Notes: a model not told the origin generated them from the letters alone. Numbered from the stretch's first letter, positions 41,975-51,308 are shown. The stretch: 64,000 nt of DNA from Streptomyces griseicoloratus (GCF_014534645.1 NZ_JACVQF010000192.1:62001-126000); one strand, 5' to 3'. Program-made: numbers and translations.

Positions 41975-42886
41975 TTAACTGCCCGCGCGAGCGCGCAGTG
42001 CGGCGACCACCCACGCGAACTCCTCGCGGTGCGGCGGCACGGGAGTGCCCTTGAGCACGCCGAGCAGTTCGCGGTAGCGGGCGAGCCGGTCGTTGGACGC
42101 CGATTCCATGCGTTCCAGTACGGCCTCGCGGTCCGCGTCGCCGAGCAGGTCTCGGAGCACTTCGCCGGCCTCCGGCGACTCCGGCGCGATCCCCCGCTCC
42201 CGGGCCGAGGCGGCCAGCTGGATCAGGCGGCGGGCGAACCACAGGGACGCCCCGGCGGGCGTCTCGTACCCCCGGTCGGCCGCGTTGAACTCGGCGACCG
42301 CCCGCATCTCGGCCCGGAACCGGGGGTCGTGGAGCATCTCGGCCAGCTCCACCCAGGCGTCCACCTGCTCCGGGGTCGGGTTGTCCGGCAGGTCGGCGGC
42401 GGTGTTGCGCATCCGCTCCAGGACGACCGGGTCGGCGGTGTCCAGCCCTTGGAACATCTCCTCCACGAACTCCTCGACGATCCGCTTCCGCTCGGCGGCG
42501 GACAGTCGCGCCAGCTTGTTCATCAGGGTCATCTCCTCAGCGGTCGAGCCGCGTCGTGCCACGGTCGACAGCACCGCACGGGTCACTTTGAGGGAACGGA
42601 TCTGTGCGTCCAGCGCACTGACGTGGGCCGCCGCGACCTGTGCGACCGTCGTCTCGCCCGCCAGGATCCGGCGTACGTCGTCCAGGCCGAGCCCCAGTTC
42701 GCGCAGGGTGCGGATCAGTTCCAGGCGGGCGGCGGACTCGGCGTCGTAGAGCCGGTAGCCGCCGGCCGAGCGGGCCACCGGGGGCAGGACGCCCTCGTCG
42801 GACCAGTAGCGGATGGTGCGCACGGTCAGTCCGGTGGCCCGGGCCAGTTCGCCGATGGTGAGGAGTCCGGTGCCGTCGTCGGTCAT
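41975..42886 (-). CDS. MerR-family transcriptional regulator with long effector domain
   Basis: 303 residues from the ATG at 42886. The MerR winged helix is N-terminal (LLTIGELARATGLTVRTIRYWSDEGVLPP, then GGYRLYDAESAARLELIRTLRELGLGLDDVRRIL). A dimerisation coiled-coil (VAQVAAAHVSALDAQIRSLKVTRAVL) follows, and then about 190 residues of helical effector domain (FVEEMFQGLD, MLHDPRFRAEMRAVAEF). Simple MerR proteins are about 130-150 residues, so a drug- or metabolite-binding role like TipA/BmrR is likely. Confidence 0.93.
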   Translation of the reverse strand: MTDDGTGLLTIGELARATGLTVRTIRYWSDEGVLPPVARSAGGYRLYDAESAARLELIRTLRELGLGLDDVRRILAGETTVAQVAAAHVSALDAQIRSLKVTRAVLSTVARRGSTAEEMTLMNKLARLSAAERKRIVEEFVEEMFQGLDTADPVVLERMRNTAADLPDNPTPEQVDAWVELAEMLHDPRFRAEMRAVAEFNAADRGYETPAGASLWFARRLIQLAASARERGIAPESPEAGEVLRDLLGDADREAVLERMESASNDRLARYRELLGVLKGTPVPPHREEFAWVVAALRARAGS

Positions 42887-42966
42887 GTCTGCGAGTCTGG
42901 GCCTTCCAGCGGCTGGAGACTCAAGGAGCGGGCCGACGGTGCGCCCCGATGGGCGTACGTCCGCCG

Positions 42967-43470
42967 TCAGCGGTCCGTGACCCGCATCTCGAACCAGGTC
43001 GTCTTGCCTCGCGGCAGCAGGTCGACGCCCCAGCGGTCGGAGAGCTTGTCGACGAGGAAGAGTCCGCGCCCGCTGATGTCCGTCTCCTGCACCGGCATCA
43101 GGCAGGGCAGCCCCCGGGAGGGGTCGCGGACCTCGACGCGGATCCAGCCGGGGCGGCGGGTCATGCGGAGGCCGAAGACGCGGGCGCCGGTGTGGCGTAC
43201 GGCGTTGCCCACCAGTTCGGAGACGAGCAGGACGGCGTCCTCCGTCACCTTCGGGCCGAGCTTCCACTGGCGCAGGGACACGACCTGGGCCAGCCGGCGC
43301 GCGGTGGCCGCGGACTCGGGACGGGACGGCAGCCGGACCTCGCGCTCCGTCGGATTGCCGAACAACTCCACTGCCTTCAGAGCGTGTTCGTCCTCGACCG
43401 CCGGCGACCAGCGCGCCACGGTCGCACGTCCGGCTCCCCGCGGCTGTCCTGTACCCTCCAGCCCCGCCAT
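42967..43470 (-). CDS. RsbW/SpoIIAB-like ATP-binding regulatory protein (HATPase_c_2)
   Basis: 167 residues from the ATG at 43470. The Bergerat-fold ATPase signature appears: N box region ELVGNAVRHTG (near 97-107), then VEVRDPSRGLP (G1-like D-x-S-x-x-x-P), and GRGLFLVDKLSDRWGV (G2). Streptomyces encode dozens of these small anti-sigma or anti-anti-sigma kinases; the partner is not adjacent. The first 45 residues are variable and likely disordered. It may bind a sigma factor or an STAS protein elsewhere. Confidence 0.9.
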   Translation of the reverse strand: MAGLEGTGQPRGAGRATVARWSPAVEDEHALKAVELFGNPTEREVRLPSRPESAATARRLAQVVSLRQWKLGPKVTEDAVLLVSELVGNAVRHTGARVFGLRMTRRPGWIRVEVRDPSRGLPCLMPVQETDISGRGLFLVDKLSDRWGVDLLPRGKTTWFEMRVTDR

Positions 43471-43732
43471 GCCCCCATCATGGCCGCCCGGGAGACGCTC
43501 CGTGGCGGTTCCGGAGTAATACGCCGTAGCGCCGTGCGGGCCCCGCGAGCGGCGAACGGCATATGCCACAGGCAGTTCGGAGCCGGGAAAAGCCCCGGTG
43601 ACCTGCGCGGACGGCTCGGTTGAAGGCAATCCACGGACCCCCTCGACAAGGCGCTCTCAGGGCTGCCCCAAGGCTGTCACAGACCGCCCCATCGAGGGAC
43701 CCGTATCAGACATCATGTCAACGGCAAGTCAC

Positions 43733-44500
43733 TCAGAGGAATTTCGCCTTTCCGGGGCCTTCTTCCACGAAGCTGCGCATGCCGCGCTCGCGGTCCTCGG
43801 TGGCGAACAGGCCCGCGAACCAGTTCCGTTCGACGGCGAGGCCGGTCTCGATGTCCGTCTCCAGGCCCGTGTCGATCGCCTCCTTCGCCGCGCGCAGCGC
43901 GATCGCGGGCCCCTGCGCGAGCCGCGCGGCCCAGGCGTGCGCCTGCTCGTACACCTCGGCGGCGGGCACGACCCGGTCCACCAGGCCCATCGTCAGGGCC
44001 TCGTCGGCCCTCACCTGCCGGCCGGTGAAGATCAGGTCCTTGGCCTTGGAGGGACCGACCAGCCGGGACAGCCGCTGGGTGCCGCCCGCGCCCGGGATCA
44101 GGCCGAGCAGGATCTCGGGCTGGCCCAGCTTGGCGTTGTCCCCGGCGATGCGGTAGTCGGCGCAGAGGGCGAGTTCGCAGCCGCCGCCCAGCGCGTATCC
44201 CGTCACCGCCGCGACCACCGGCTTGGGGATGCGGGCCACGGCCGTGAAGGAGTCCTGAAGGGCCCGGGCACGCAGGACCATCGCCGCGTGGTCCATCACC
44301 TGCATCTCCTTGATGTCCGCGCCCGCCGCGAACACCTTCTCGCCGCCGTAGATCACCACGGCGCGCACGTCCTCGCGGCGCGTGGCCTCCTCGGCGAGTT
44401 CCTTCAGCCGGTCCTGCGTGGCGATGTCCAGCGCGTTCATGGGCGGGCGGTCCAGGCGCAGCGTGCCGACGCCGTCCGCGACTTCGAGGTGTACGGTCAT
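43733..44500 (-). CDS. Enoyl-CoA hydratase/isomerase
   Basis: 255 residues. The oxyanion-hole motif AAGADIKEM (near 63) and GYALGGGCELALCADYRIA (near 102) are textbook crotonase features. The catalytic acid positions appear as E in ELALCAD and E in LGQPEILLGLIPGAGGTQRL, so hydratase activity is plausible. The C-terminal GMRSFVEEGPGKAKF is also standard. It lacks neighbours of fatty acid oxidation. Confidence 0.95.
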   Translation of the reverse strand: MTVHLEVADGVGTLRLDRPPMNALDIATQDRLKELAEEATRREDVRAVVIYGGEKVFAAGADIKEMQVMDHAAMVLRARALQDSFTAVARIPKPVVAAVTGYALGGGCELALCADYRIAGDNAKLGQPEILLGLIPGAGGTQRLSRLVGPSKAKDLIFTGRQVRADEALTMGLVDRVVPAAEVYEQAHAWAARLAQGPAIALRAAKEAIDTGLETDIETGLAVERNWFAGLFATEDRERGMRSFVEEGPGKAKFL

Positions 44501-44584
44501 GCTCCGCAGGTTAGCGGTCGTTCACGCGCCTCGGCAGTCTCGGTACGGCGTCGGCCGCGGCCGGTGGTGGTCACGCCCCGCCTG

Positions 44585-45835
44585 TCAGGCCTTCCACTTC
44601 TCCCAGGACATGTTCCAGCCGTTGAGGCCGTTGTCCGGGGCGATGGTGGCGTCGTTGGAGTTCTTGACCTCGACCACGTCGCCGATGAGCGAGTTGTCGA
44701 AGAACCAGGCGCCCGGGGCCTTCTCGTCCCAGCCGCCGCGCACGTCGCGCAGTCCGACGCAGCCGTGGCTGGCGTTGTAGTTGCCGAAGGCGCCGCCGCC
44801 CCAGTAGTTGCCGTGGATGAAGGTGCCGGAGGTGGACAGGCGCATGGCGTGCGGAACGTCCTTGATGTCGTACTCGCCGCCGTAGCCGACCGTCTCGCCG
44901 TTCATGCGGGTCACCGCGAGCTTCTCGCTGATGACCATCTTGCCGTTCCAGGTCTCGTAGCCGGGCGCGCCGGTGGTGACCGGGATGGTCTTGACGAGCT
45001 TGCCGTCCCGCATGACCTTCATCGTGAGCTTCTTGGCGTCGACGACGGAGACCTGGCTGCGGCCTATGGTGAAGGAAACGGTCTTGTCCTGCTTGCCGTA
45101 GACCCCGTCACGGCCCTCGACGCCGTCGAGGTCGAGATCGACGGTGACCTTGGTGCCGGCCTTCCAGTACTTCTCGGGACGGAAGTCGAGGCGGTCGTTG
45201 CCGAACCAGTGGCCCGCGACCTCGACGGGCGGATCGGTCTTGATGCGGATGGCGTTCTCGACGTCCTCGGGGTTGGTGATGCCCCGGGTGAAGCGGAGGG
45301 AGAACGGCATGCCGACGCCGACCTTCGAGCCGTCCTCGGGGGTGAAGGTGCCGATGAAGGTGTTCTTCGGCGTCAGGGTGGTGAAGCGGGAGTCCTCGGC
45401 GGCCGTACGGCCCTCGGCGTCCTTGGCGACCGCGTGCACGGTGTACGTGGTGGAGGCGGCCAGATGGGTGGACGGCGTCCAGGTGGCGCCGTCCCCGGAT
45501 ATCTCTCCGTCGACCCGCTCGCCGTCGGCGTCCTTGACGACGACCTCGGTGAGCCTGCCCTTCGCCGCGCCGACCTTGAGGGCGCCGCTGGTGTCGACGG
45601 ACTTGGCGCCGTCCTCGGGGGCGATGGTGACGACGGCCTCGGACTGCTTGCTCTGGGCGGCGGTGGAGTCCTTGGCGTCCTTGCCCTCGCCGTCACCGGA
45701 TCCGGTGCCCGAGCCTCCCCCGCCGCACGCGGTCACCGCCAGCAGCAGCACCCCGAGCACCAGCGCCAGCAGTCCGTTGCCGCCCCGCCCCCGGACGCCG
45801 GCCGACGACGCCCCCGATATCGGACGCACGTTCAA
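44585..45835 (-). CDS. L,D-transpeptidase lipoprotein with Ig-like domains, copy 1
   Basis: 416 residues if TTG at 45835 is the start (AGGGGAG lies five bases before it); a GTG six bases on is possible. The signal ends in LAVTACGGGG (lipobox, lipid-linked Cys near 37), followed by Gly/Ser linker, then two beta-sandwich domains typical of actinobacterial Ldts. The YkuD catalytic domain is C-terminal: HGNYWGGGAFGNYNASHGCVGLRD with the catalytic His-Gly-Cys. It makes 3-3 peptidoglycan cross-links. A paralogue with equal length lies directly upstream. Confidence 0.93.
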   Translation of the reverse strand: MNVRPISGASSAGVRGRGGNGLLALVLGVLLLAVTACGGGGSGTGSGDGEGKDAKDSTAAQSKQSEAVVTIAPEDGAKSVDTSGALKVGAAKGRLTEVVVKDADGERVDGEISGDGATWTPSTHLAASTTYTVHAVAKDAEGRTAAEDSRFTTLTPKNTFIGTFTPEDGSKVGVGMPFSLRFTRGITNPEDVENAIRIKTDPPVEVAGHWFGNDRLDFRPEKYWKAGTKVTVDLDLDGVEGRDGVYGKQDKTVSFTIGRSQVSVVDAKKLTMKVMRDGKLVKTIPVTTGAPGYETWNGKMVISEKLAVTRMNGETVGYGGEYDIKDVPHAMRLSTSGTFIHGNYWGGGAFGNYNASHGCVGLRDVRGGWDEKAPGAWFFDNSLIGDVVEVKNSNDATIAPDNGLNGWNMSWEKWKA

Positions 45836-46021
45836 GTTGTCTCCCCTCGCCGGGCCTGGTCGGGCCCGCGCCCCTGCGCGCCCGCGCGCGCACCGGCGCA
45901 TAGTAACCGCAGGCCAGGGGCGTCGGCGTCGGGGAATTGTCACCGTTCCGTACCGAGTTGGCGTACCGGGACCGGTTCCGGCGTCGCCGGACGGTGGACG
46001 GAACCGGCCCCTCGGCTCGGG

Positions 46022-47272
46022 CTACGTCAGCGCGCTTCCGGCCTTCCACTCCTTCCACGGCATGTTCCAGCCCCCGAGTCCGTTGTCGGGGGCGACCTGC
46101 TCGTCGATGCTGTTGACCACCTCGACGACGTCGCCGATGAGAGTGCGGTCGAAGAACCACCGCGCCGGGGTGTCGGCGGCGCCGCCCTTCTCGTCGCGCA
46201 GGCCGATGCAGCCGTGGCTGGTGTTGTACCGGCCGAAGGTGCCGGCCGACGCCCAGTAGTTGCCGTGCAGGAAGGTTCCGGAGTCGGTCAGGCGGATGGC
46301 GTGCGGGACGTCGGGGATGTCGTACTCGCTCTTGCCGTTGGTCTTCCTGAAGCCGACCGTGGCGCCGTTCATGCGGGTGACGTCGTGCATCTCCGTGACG
46401 ACCATCGTGCCGTTGTAGGTGGGGTTCTTCCGGGACCCGGCGGTGATCGGCACGGTGGCGAGCAGTTCGCCGTCCCGCTCGACCCTCATGGTGTGCCGGG
46501 CCGCGTCGACCACGGAGACCTGGCTGCGGCCCACCGTGAAGGAGACCGTCTTGTGCTGCATCCCGTACACCCCCGGTGCCGCCTCCACGTCCCTGAGGCG
46601 CAGGGAGACGGTGACGCGGGTGCCGGGCTTCCAGTAGTGCTCGGGGCGGAAGTCGAGGCGTTCGCCGCCGAACCAGTGGGGGCGGACGTCGACGGCGGGC
46701 TCCGCGGTCACGGTGACGGCCCGTTCGACGGCGGCCCGGTCGGTGATCTCCCGGTTGAACTCCAGGGAGACGATCATGCCGGTGCCGACGGTGGAGCGGT
46801 TCTCGGGGGTCACGTACCCGATGAAGCGCTGGTCGGGAACGTGGGTGCTGAAGGTGGTGTGCCGGGCCGAGCGGCGCCCCCGGCCGTCCCGGGCGACGAC
46901 GTCGACGGTGTACCGCGCGGCGAGCGCGAGGCGGTCCTCGGCCGGCTCCCAGCGCAGCCCGTCGGCGGAGATCCGCCCGGGCACCGGGGTCTCCCGCGCG
47001 TCCTGCGACCGCACCACCCGTACCGACTCCAGCCGGCCGCCCTCCGGCAGCCACACCGACAGCCTCTTCCCGGGCCGCACGTCCTTGCTGCCGTCGTCCG
47101 GAAAGACGCGGATGACGTCCTCGGGGACGGGGGGTTTGTCGAACGCGCCGCCGGTGCCGGTGCCGGTGCCGTGCGACGTGCAGCCGGCGGCTGCGGCCAG
47201 CAGTCCTGCCCAGGTGAGTGCGGCCGCCAGTGCGGCCCCCGCGCGCCGTGCGCGTCCATGTACGTGCCTCAT
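46022..47272 (-). CDS. L,D-transpeptidase lipoprotein with Ig-like domains, copy 2
   Basis: 416 residues from the ATG at 47272. The lipobox is LLAAAAGCTSHG with the Cys near residue 31; the linker is Gly/Thr-rich (GTGTGTGG). Two Ig-like domains contain RVFPDDGSKDVRPG and YVTPENRSTVGTGM. The YkuD domain has HGNYWASAGTFGRYNTSHGCIGLRD. Overall it parallels copy 1 (SFTVGRSQVSVVDA and DVPHAIRL occur in both) with roughly half its residues different, so the pair is an old tandem duplication. A 186-base gap separates the genes. Confidence 0.93.
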   Translation of the reverse strand: MRHVHGRARRAGAALAAALTWAGLLAAAAGCTSHGTGTGTGGAFDKPPVPEDVIRVFPDDGSKDVRPGKRLSVWLPEGGRLESVRVVRSQDARETPVPGRISADGLRWEPAEDRLALAARYTVDVVARDGRGRRSARHTTFSTHVPDQRFIGYVTPENRSTVGTGMIVSLEFNREITDRAAVERAVTVTAEPAVDVRPHWFGGERLDFRPEHYWKPGTRVTVSLRLRDVEAAPGVYGMQHKTVSFTVGRSQVSVVDAARHTMRVERDGELLATVPITAGSRKNPTYNGTMVVTEMHDVTRMNGATVGFRKTNGKSEYDIPDVPHAIRLTDSGTFLHGNYWASAGTFGRYNTSHGCIGLRDEKGGAADTPARWFFDRTLIGDVVEVVNSIDEQVAPDNGLGGWNMPWKEWKAGSALT

Positions 47273-47424
47273 ATCCACCCGTAACGACCGGTCCGCTCCG
47301 GGGAAACGTGAGTGCGAGCCAAGCTCTGGGCAGAACAGGGGGGAGGACGACGCGACGGGGAGCAGCGGTCGGGACGCCGCATGCCCTTTCCCGAGTCGTT
47401 CCACGAGCCGCGGGAGGCTGACAG

Positions 47425-49680
47425 GTGTCCAGCGCAGCCGAGCAGGAGGCGGAGGCCGGGAAGCGGCGGGCCGCCGGGAACGGGCGCACGGCCGCCGCCG
47501 TGAACGGCGTGCGGCGCGCGGCGCCGCCGCCCGCCGTGCCCGCGTGGCCGGGCACGCCGGTGCCGCTCGGCGCACGGTTCAGGACCGGCCCGGACGGGGT
47601 GGCCGGGACCAACTTCGCACTGTGGGCGGGCGGGGCGGAGGCGGTGGAGCTCTGCCTGTTCGACGAGCAGGGCGTGGAGAGCCGGGTGCGGCTGACCGAG
47701 CTGACGCACGAGATCTGGCACGGCTTCGTGCCCGGCGTGCTGCCGGGGCAGCGCTACGGCTACCGGGTGCACGGCCGCTGGGACCCGTGGACCGGCGCCC
47801 GCTGGAACCCGGCGAAGCTGCTCCTGGACCCGTACGCGCGGGCGGTGGACGGCGAGTACGAGCTGCCGCCGGAGGTGTACGGGCACGTCCGGGACTGGCC
47901 GGAGCAGCATGTGGCGGACACCGTGCGCGACGACCGGGACTCGGCGCCGTTCGTGCCCAAGGGCGTCGTCGTCCATGACGACGACGACTGGGCGGACGAC
48001 CACCGGCCCAAGACGCCGTGGGCGGACTCGGTGATCTACGAGCTGCACGTGCGCGGCTTCACCAGGCTGCACCCCGGCATCCCCGGGGAGCTGCGCGGCA
48101 CGTACGCCGGTCTCGCGCACCCGGCGGCGATCGAGCACCTGGTGCGGCTGGGCGTGACGGCGGTGGAGCTGCTGCCGGTCCACCAGTTCGCCCACGAGGA
48201 CCACCTGCTGAAGCGGGGCCTGCGGAACCACTGGGGCTACAACTCCATCGGCTACTTCGCACCGCACGCGGCCTACGCGGCCTCCGGCACCACCGGGCAG
48301 CAGGTCGGCGAGTTCAAGCGGATGGTGCGCGCGCTGCACGCGGCCGGGATCGAGGTCATCCTCGACGTGGTCTACAACCACACCGCCGAGGCGGGCGAGC
48401 TGGGCCCGACGCTGTCCCTGAAGGGCATCGACAACCGCGGCTACTACCGGTTGCAGCCGGATGCCCGGAGGTACGCGGACTACACGGGCTGCGGCAACAC
48501 GCTGCACGTCGTCCAGCCGCACGTGCTGCGCCTGATCACCGACTCCCTGCGCTACTGGGTGACGGAGATGGGCGTGGACGGCTTCCGCTTCGACCTGGCG
48601 GCGGCGCTGGCCCGCTCGATGCACGACGTCGACATGCTGTCCCCCTTTCTCGCGGTGATCGCGCAGGACCCGGTGCTGCGGCGGGTGAAGCTGATCGCCG
48701 AGCCGTGGGACATCGGCTCGGGGGGCTACCGGGTGGGCGCGTTCCCCCCGCTGTGGACGGAGTGGAACGACCGCTACCGGGATGCCGTACGGGACTTCTG
48801 GCGGCACTCCCTGCCGGACGTGCGGGAGATGGGCTACCGCCTGTCCGGCTCCAGCGACCTGTACGCGTGGGGCGGCAGGCGCCCCTACGCGTCGGTCAAC
48901 TTCGTCACCGCGCACGACGGCTTCACGCTGCGGGACCTGGTCTCCTACGAACGCAAGCACAACGAGGCCAACGGCGAGGGCAACCGGGACGGCACGAACG
49001 ACAACCGGTCGTGGAACTGCGGCGCGGAGGGGGAGACGGACGACGAGGACGTACGCGGTCTCAGGCGGCGGCAGATACGGAACCTGCTGACCACGCTGCT
49101 GCTGTCGACCGGGGTGCCGATGCTCGTGGCGGGCGACGAGATGGGCCGCACCCAGGGCGGGAACAACAACGCCTACTGCCAGGACAACGAGACCGGCTGG
49201 GTGGACTGGACCCTGCTGGAGGACCCGGGCTGGCGGGCCCTGACCGAGCTGACCGCCCGTCTGATCGCGCTGCGCCACCGGCACCCTGTCCTGCGCCGCC
49301 GCGCCTTCTTCTCCGGCCGGGCGCACTCCGCGGACGGGCTGCGGGACCTGGCCTGGTTCACGTCCCGGGGCACGGAGATGACGGAAGAGGACTGGTACGC
49401 GCCCGCCGCCACCCTCGGCATGTACCTGTCCGGGCGGGACATCCCGGGGCGCGACGAGCGCGGCGCGCCGGTCACCGACGACAGCTTCCTGGCCGTGCTG
49501 CACGCCGGCGAGCGGCCGGTGAGCTTCGTACTGCCGGGGGCGCCGTGGGCGGAGCGGTACGAGGTCGTCGTCGACACCAGCCGTGAGGAACAGGCGGAGG
49601 CACCGGGCACCGGGCACCCCGCGGGGGCGCCGGTCACGGTGCCGGCCCGGACGGTACTGCTGCTGAAGGTCGTCGGCTGA
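47425..49680 (+). CDS. glgX: Glycogen debranching enzyme GlgX
   Basis: 751 residues from the GTG at 47425, with GGGAGG seven bases upstream. GlgX hydrolyses alpha-1,6 branches from phosphorylase limit dextrins. The N-terminal CBM48 (GVAGTNFALWAGGAEAVELCLF) precedes the GH13 catalytic barrel. There ILDVVYNHTAE, GVDGFRFDLA (nucleophile Asp), KLIAEPWDIG (acid Glu) and FVTAHDGFTLRDLV (transition-state Asp) are intact. The first 45 residues form a disordered Ala-rich extension. The partner glycogen phosphorylase is encoded at the right end of the window. Confidence 0.95.
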   Translation: MSSAAEQEAEAGKRRAAGNGRTAAAVNGVRRAAPPPAVPAWPGTPVPLGARFRTGPDGVAGTNFALWAGGAEAVELCLFDEQGVESRVRLTELTHEIWHGFVPGVLPGQRYGYRVHGRWDPWTGARWNPAKLLLDPYARAVDGEYELPPEVYGHVRDWPEQHVADTVRDDRDSAPFVPKGVVVHDDDDWADDHRPKTPWADSVIYELHVRGFTRLHPGIPGELRGTYAGLAHPAAIEHLVRLGVTAVELLPVHQFAHEDHLLKRGLRNHWGYNSIGYFAPHAAYAASGTTGQQVGEFKRMVRALHAAGIEVILDVVYNHTAEAGELGPTLSLKGIDNRGYYRLQPDARRYADYTGCGNTLHVVQPHVLRLITDSLRYWVTEMGVDGFRFDLAAALARSMHDVDMLSPFLAVIAQDPVLRRVKLIAEPWDIGSGGYRVGAFPPLWTEWNDRYRDAVRDFWRHSLPDVREMGYRLSGSSDLYAWGGRRPYASVNFVTAHDGFTLRDLVSYERKHNEANGEGNRDGTNDNRSWNCGAEGETDDEDVRGLRRRQIRNLLTTLLLSTGVPMLVAGDEMGRTQGGNNNAYCQDNETGWVDWTLLEDPGWRALTELTARLIALRHRHPVLRRRAFFSGRAHSADGLRDLAWFTSRGTEMTEEDWYAPAATLGMYLSGRDIPGRDERGAPVTDDSFLAVLHAGERPVSFVLPGAPWAERYEVVVDTSREEQAEAPGTGHPAGAPVTVPARTVLLLKVVG

Positions 49681-49718
49681 GCAATCTTTTCGGCTCCGTG
49701 AAATCGGCGGCGATCTCG

Positions 49719-49748
49719 TTGACCGGCGGCCGGGCTGCCTGGGAACGT
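49719..49748 (+). promoter_or_regulatory. Possible promoter upstream of the sulfur leader
   Basis: TTGACC (49719-49724) and GAACGT (49743-49748), spaced by 18 bases, could form a promoter giving a transcript that starts close to the leader ATG at 49757. The -35 is good, the -10 is poor. It lies 39 bases beyond the glgX stop. Confidence 0.35.
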
Positions 49749-49756
49749 CCCTGGTC

Positions 49757-49852
49757 ATGAGGACTGCCGCTGCTCGCCGGTGCGTGCGCGTCGCGCTCGT
49801 GCGGCGACGCCACGTCGACCTGTGCCGCCAGTCCGGCGCGCTCTGTCGCTGA
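49757..49852 (+). CDS. Cysteine-containing leader peptide upstream of the sulfatase
   Basis: 31 codons, ATG 49757 to TGA 49850-49852. The product begins MRTAAARRCVRVALV and ends RRRHVDLCRQSGALCR; it has three Cys, of which the last two are eight residues apart just before the stop. The ending with HVDLC and a terminal LC-R is, from memory, the pattern of the Streptomyces 'putative leader peptides' found before sulfur-metabolism genes. The gap to the sulfatase is pyrimidine-rich: CCCCTCCTCC (49868-49877) can pair with its GAGGA ribosome site (49897-49901). A cysteine-sensing switch is therefore plausible. Confidence 0.82.
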   Translation: MRTAAARRCVRVALVRRRHVDLCRQSGALCR

Positions 49853-49907
49853 CCCGCGCCCTCTTCTCCCCTCCTCCTTGTTCCGCCTCTTCCTCCGAGG
49901 ATCACGC

Positions 49908-51308
49908 ATGCCCGAAATATCCCGTCGTGCGTTCGGTGGTCTGGTCGGCGGCGGCGCGGTGACGGCCGTCGCCGGCACGTCCGCGACCACCGAGGCCGCC
50001 ACGCCCGCCGAACGCCCGTTCAAGGCCCGTGCCGGCGGCCGGCCCGGCAGACGCCCCAACGTCCTGTTCATCCTCGGCGACGACCTCGGCTGGGCCGACC
50101 TGTCCTCCTACGGCTCCCCGCACATCAGGACGCCCCACCTGGACCGGCTCGCCGCGCAGGGCGTGCGGTTCACCAACGCCTACGCGGGCTCGGCGACCTG
50201 CTCCCCGACCCGGTTCAGCCTCTACACGGGCCGCCACCCGGGCCGTACGAAGGGCGGGCTCGCCGAGCCCATCGGCAACCGCACGCAGGGCCTGGACCCG
50301 AACCACCCGACCCTCGCCTCCCTGCTGAAGAAGGCGGGCTACGCCACCGCGCTCATCGGCAAGTGGCACTGCGGCTGGCTGCCGGACTACAGCCCCACCA
50401 AGTCCGGCTGGGACGAGTTCTTCGGCAACTTCGGCGGCGCCCTGGAGTACTTCTCCAAGCTCGGACAGCTCGGCGACTACGACCTGTACGAGGGCGACGC
50501 CACCTACCAGGACCTGCGCTACTACACGACGGTCCTCACCGAGCGCGCCGTCGAGTACGTGGGCCGCGACCACGACCGGCCCTGGCTGCTCAACCTCAAC
50601 TTCACGACCCCGCACTGGCCCTGGCTCACCGAGGACGACGAGGAGACGGGCGCCGAGATCGCCGCGCGGATCCGCGCCGGGAACGTGCTGGGCGGGCTGC
50701 GGCACAACGACGGCGGCTCGGTGGAGAAGTACAAGGAGATGGTGGAGAGCCTGGACGCCTCCGTCGGCAAGGTGCTCACCGCGCTGCGCCGCTTTGGCCA
50801 GGAGGAGAACACGGTCGTCGTCTTCGCCAGCGACAACGGCGGCGAGCGGTTCTCGTACCAGTGGCCGCTCAGCGGCGCCAAGTCCGAACTGCTGGAGGGC
50901 GGCATCCGCGTGCCGACCATCCTGCGCTGGCCGGCCCGGATCGACGGCCGCCAGGTCAGCCACGAGCCCGTCTACTCCCCGGACTGGACGGCGACCCTGC
51001 TGGAGCTGGGCGGGGCCCGGCCGGACCCGGCGTACCCGCTGGACGGGCACAGCCTCGCGGGCTACCTGCTGCGCGGTGAGGACGTGCCCGAGCGCGACCT
51101 GTTCTGGCGGGTGCGGGGCAACCGGGCGCTCAGGCGCGGCGACTGGAAGTACTACCGGGACGCGGACGGCAGGGACCACCTGTTCGACCTCGCCGCCGAC
51201 GCCCGCGAGCAGGCCGACCTCGCCGCCGCACGGCCGCAGCTGCTCGCCGAGCTGAAGGCGGCCTGGGAGAAGATCGACAGCGGTCTGCTTCCGTACCCGG
51301 CGTCCTGA
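49908..51308 (+). CDS. Secreted sulfatase (formylglycine type)
   Basis: 466 residues from the ATG at 49908 with GAGG seven bases upstream. A Tat signal is visible (EISRRAFGGLVGGGAVTAVAG). The metal Asp pair is FILGDDLGWADLSS (58-59). The modification site CSPTR (98-102) should be converted to formylglycine by a sulfatase-modifying enzyme, and the C-x-P-x-R core is preserved. GKWHCG, NFTTPHWPW and VFASDNGGERFS provide the remaining active-site residues. It likely releases sulfate from organic sulfate esters outside the cell; the Cys leader upstream suggests control by sulfur supply. Confidence 0.93.
   Translation: MPEISRRAFGGLVGGGAVTAVAGTSATTEAATPAERPFKARAGGRPGRRPNVLFILGDDLGWADLSSYGSPHIRTPHLDRLAAQGVRFTNAYAGSATCSPTRFSLYTGRHPGRTKGGLAEPIGNRTQGLDPNHPTLASLLKKAGYATALIGKWHCGWLPDYSPTKSGWDEFFGNFGGALEYFSKLGQLGDYDLYEGDATYQDLRYYTTVLTERAVEYVGRDHDRPWLLNLNFTTPHWPWLTEDDEETGAEIAARIRAGNVLGGLRHNDGGSVEKYKEMVESLDASVGKVLTALRRFGQEENTVVVFASDNGGERFSYQWPLSGAKSELLEGGIRVPTILRWPARIDGRQVSHEPVYSPDWTATLLELGGARPDPAYPLDGHSLAGYLLRGEDVPERDLFWRVRGNRALRRGDWKYYRDADGRDHLFDLAADAREQADLAAARPQLLAELKAAWEKIDSGLLPYPAS

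Noticed and set aside
43640-43698. CCCTCGA/TCGAGGG inverted repeat beyond the enoyl-CoA hydratase gene
   Set aside because: Only seven base pairs with a 45-base loop, unlikely to act as a terminator.
49780-49962. 60-codon frame overlapping the Cys leader and the sulfatase start
   Set aside because: It is in a different frame from both and its product shows no pattern; the Cys leader and Tat signal are better supported.
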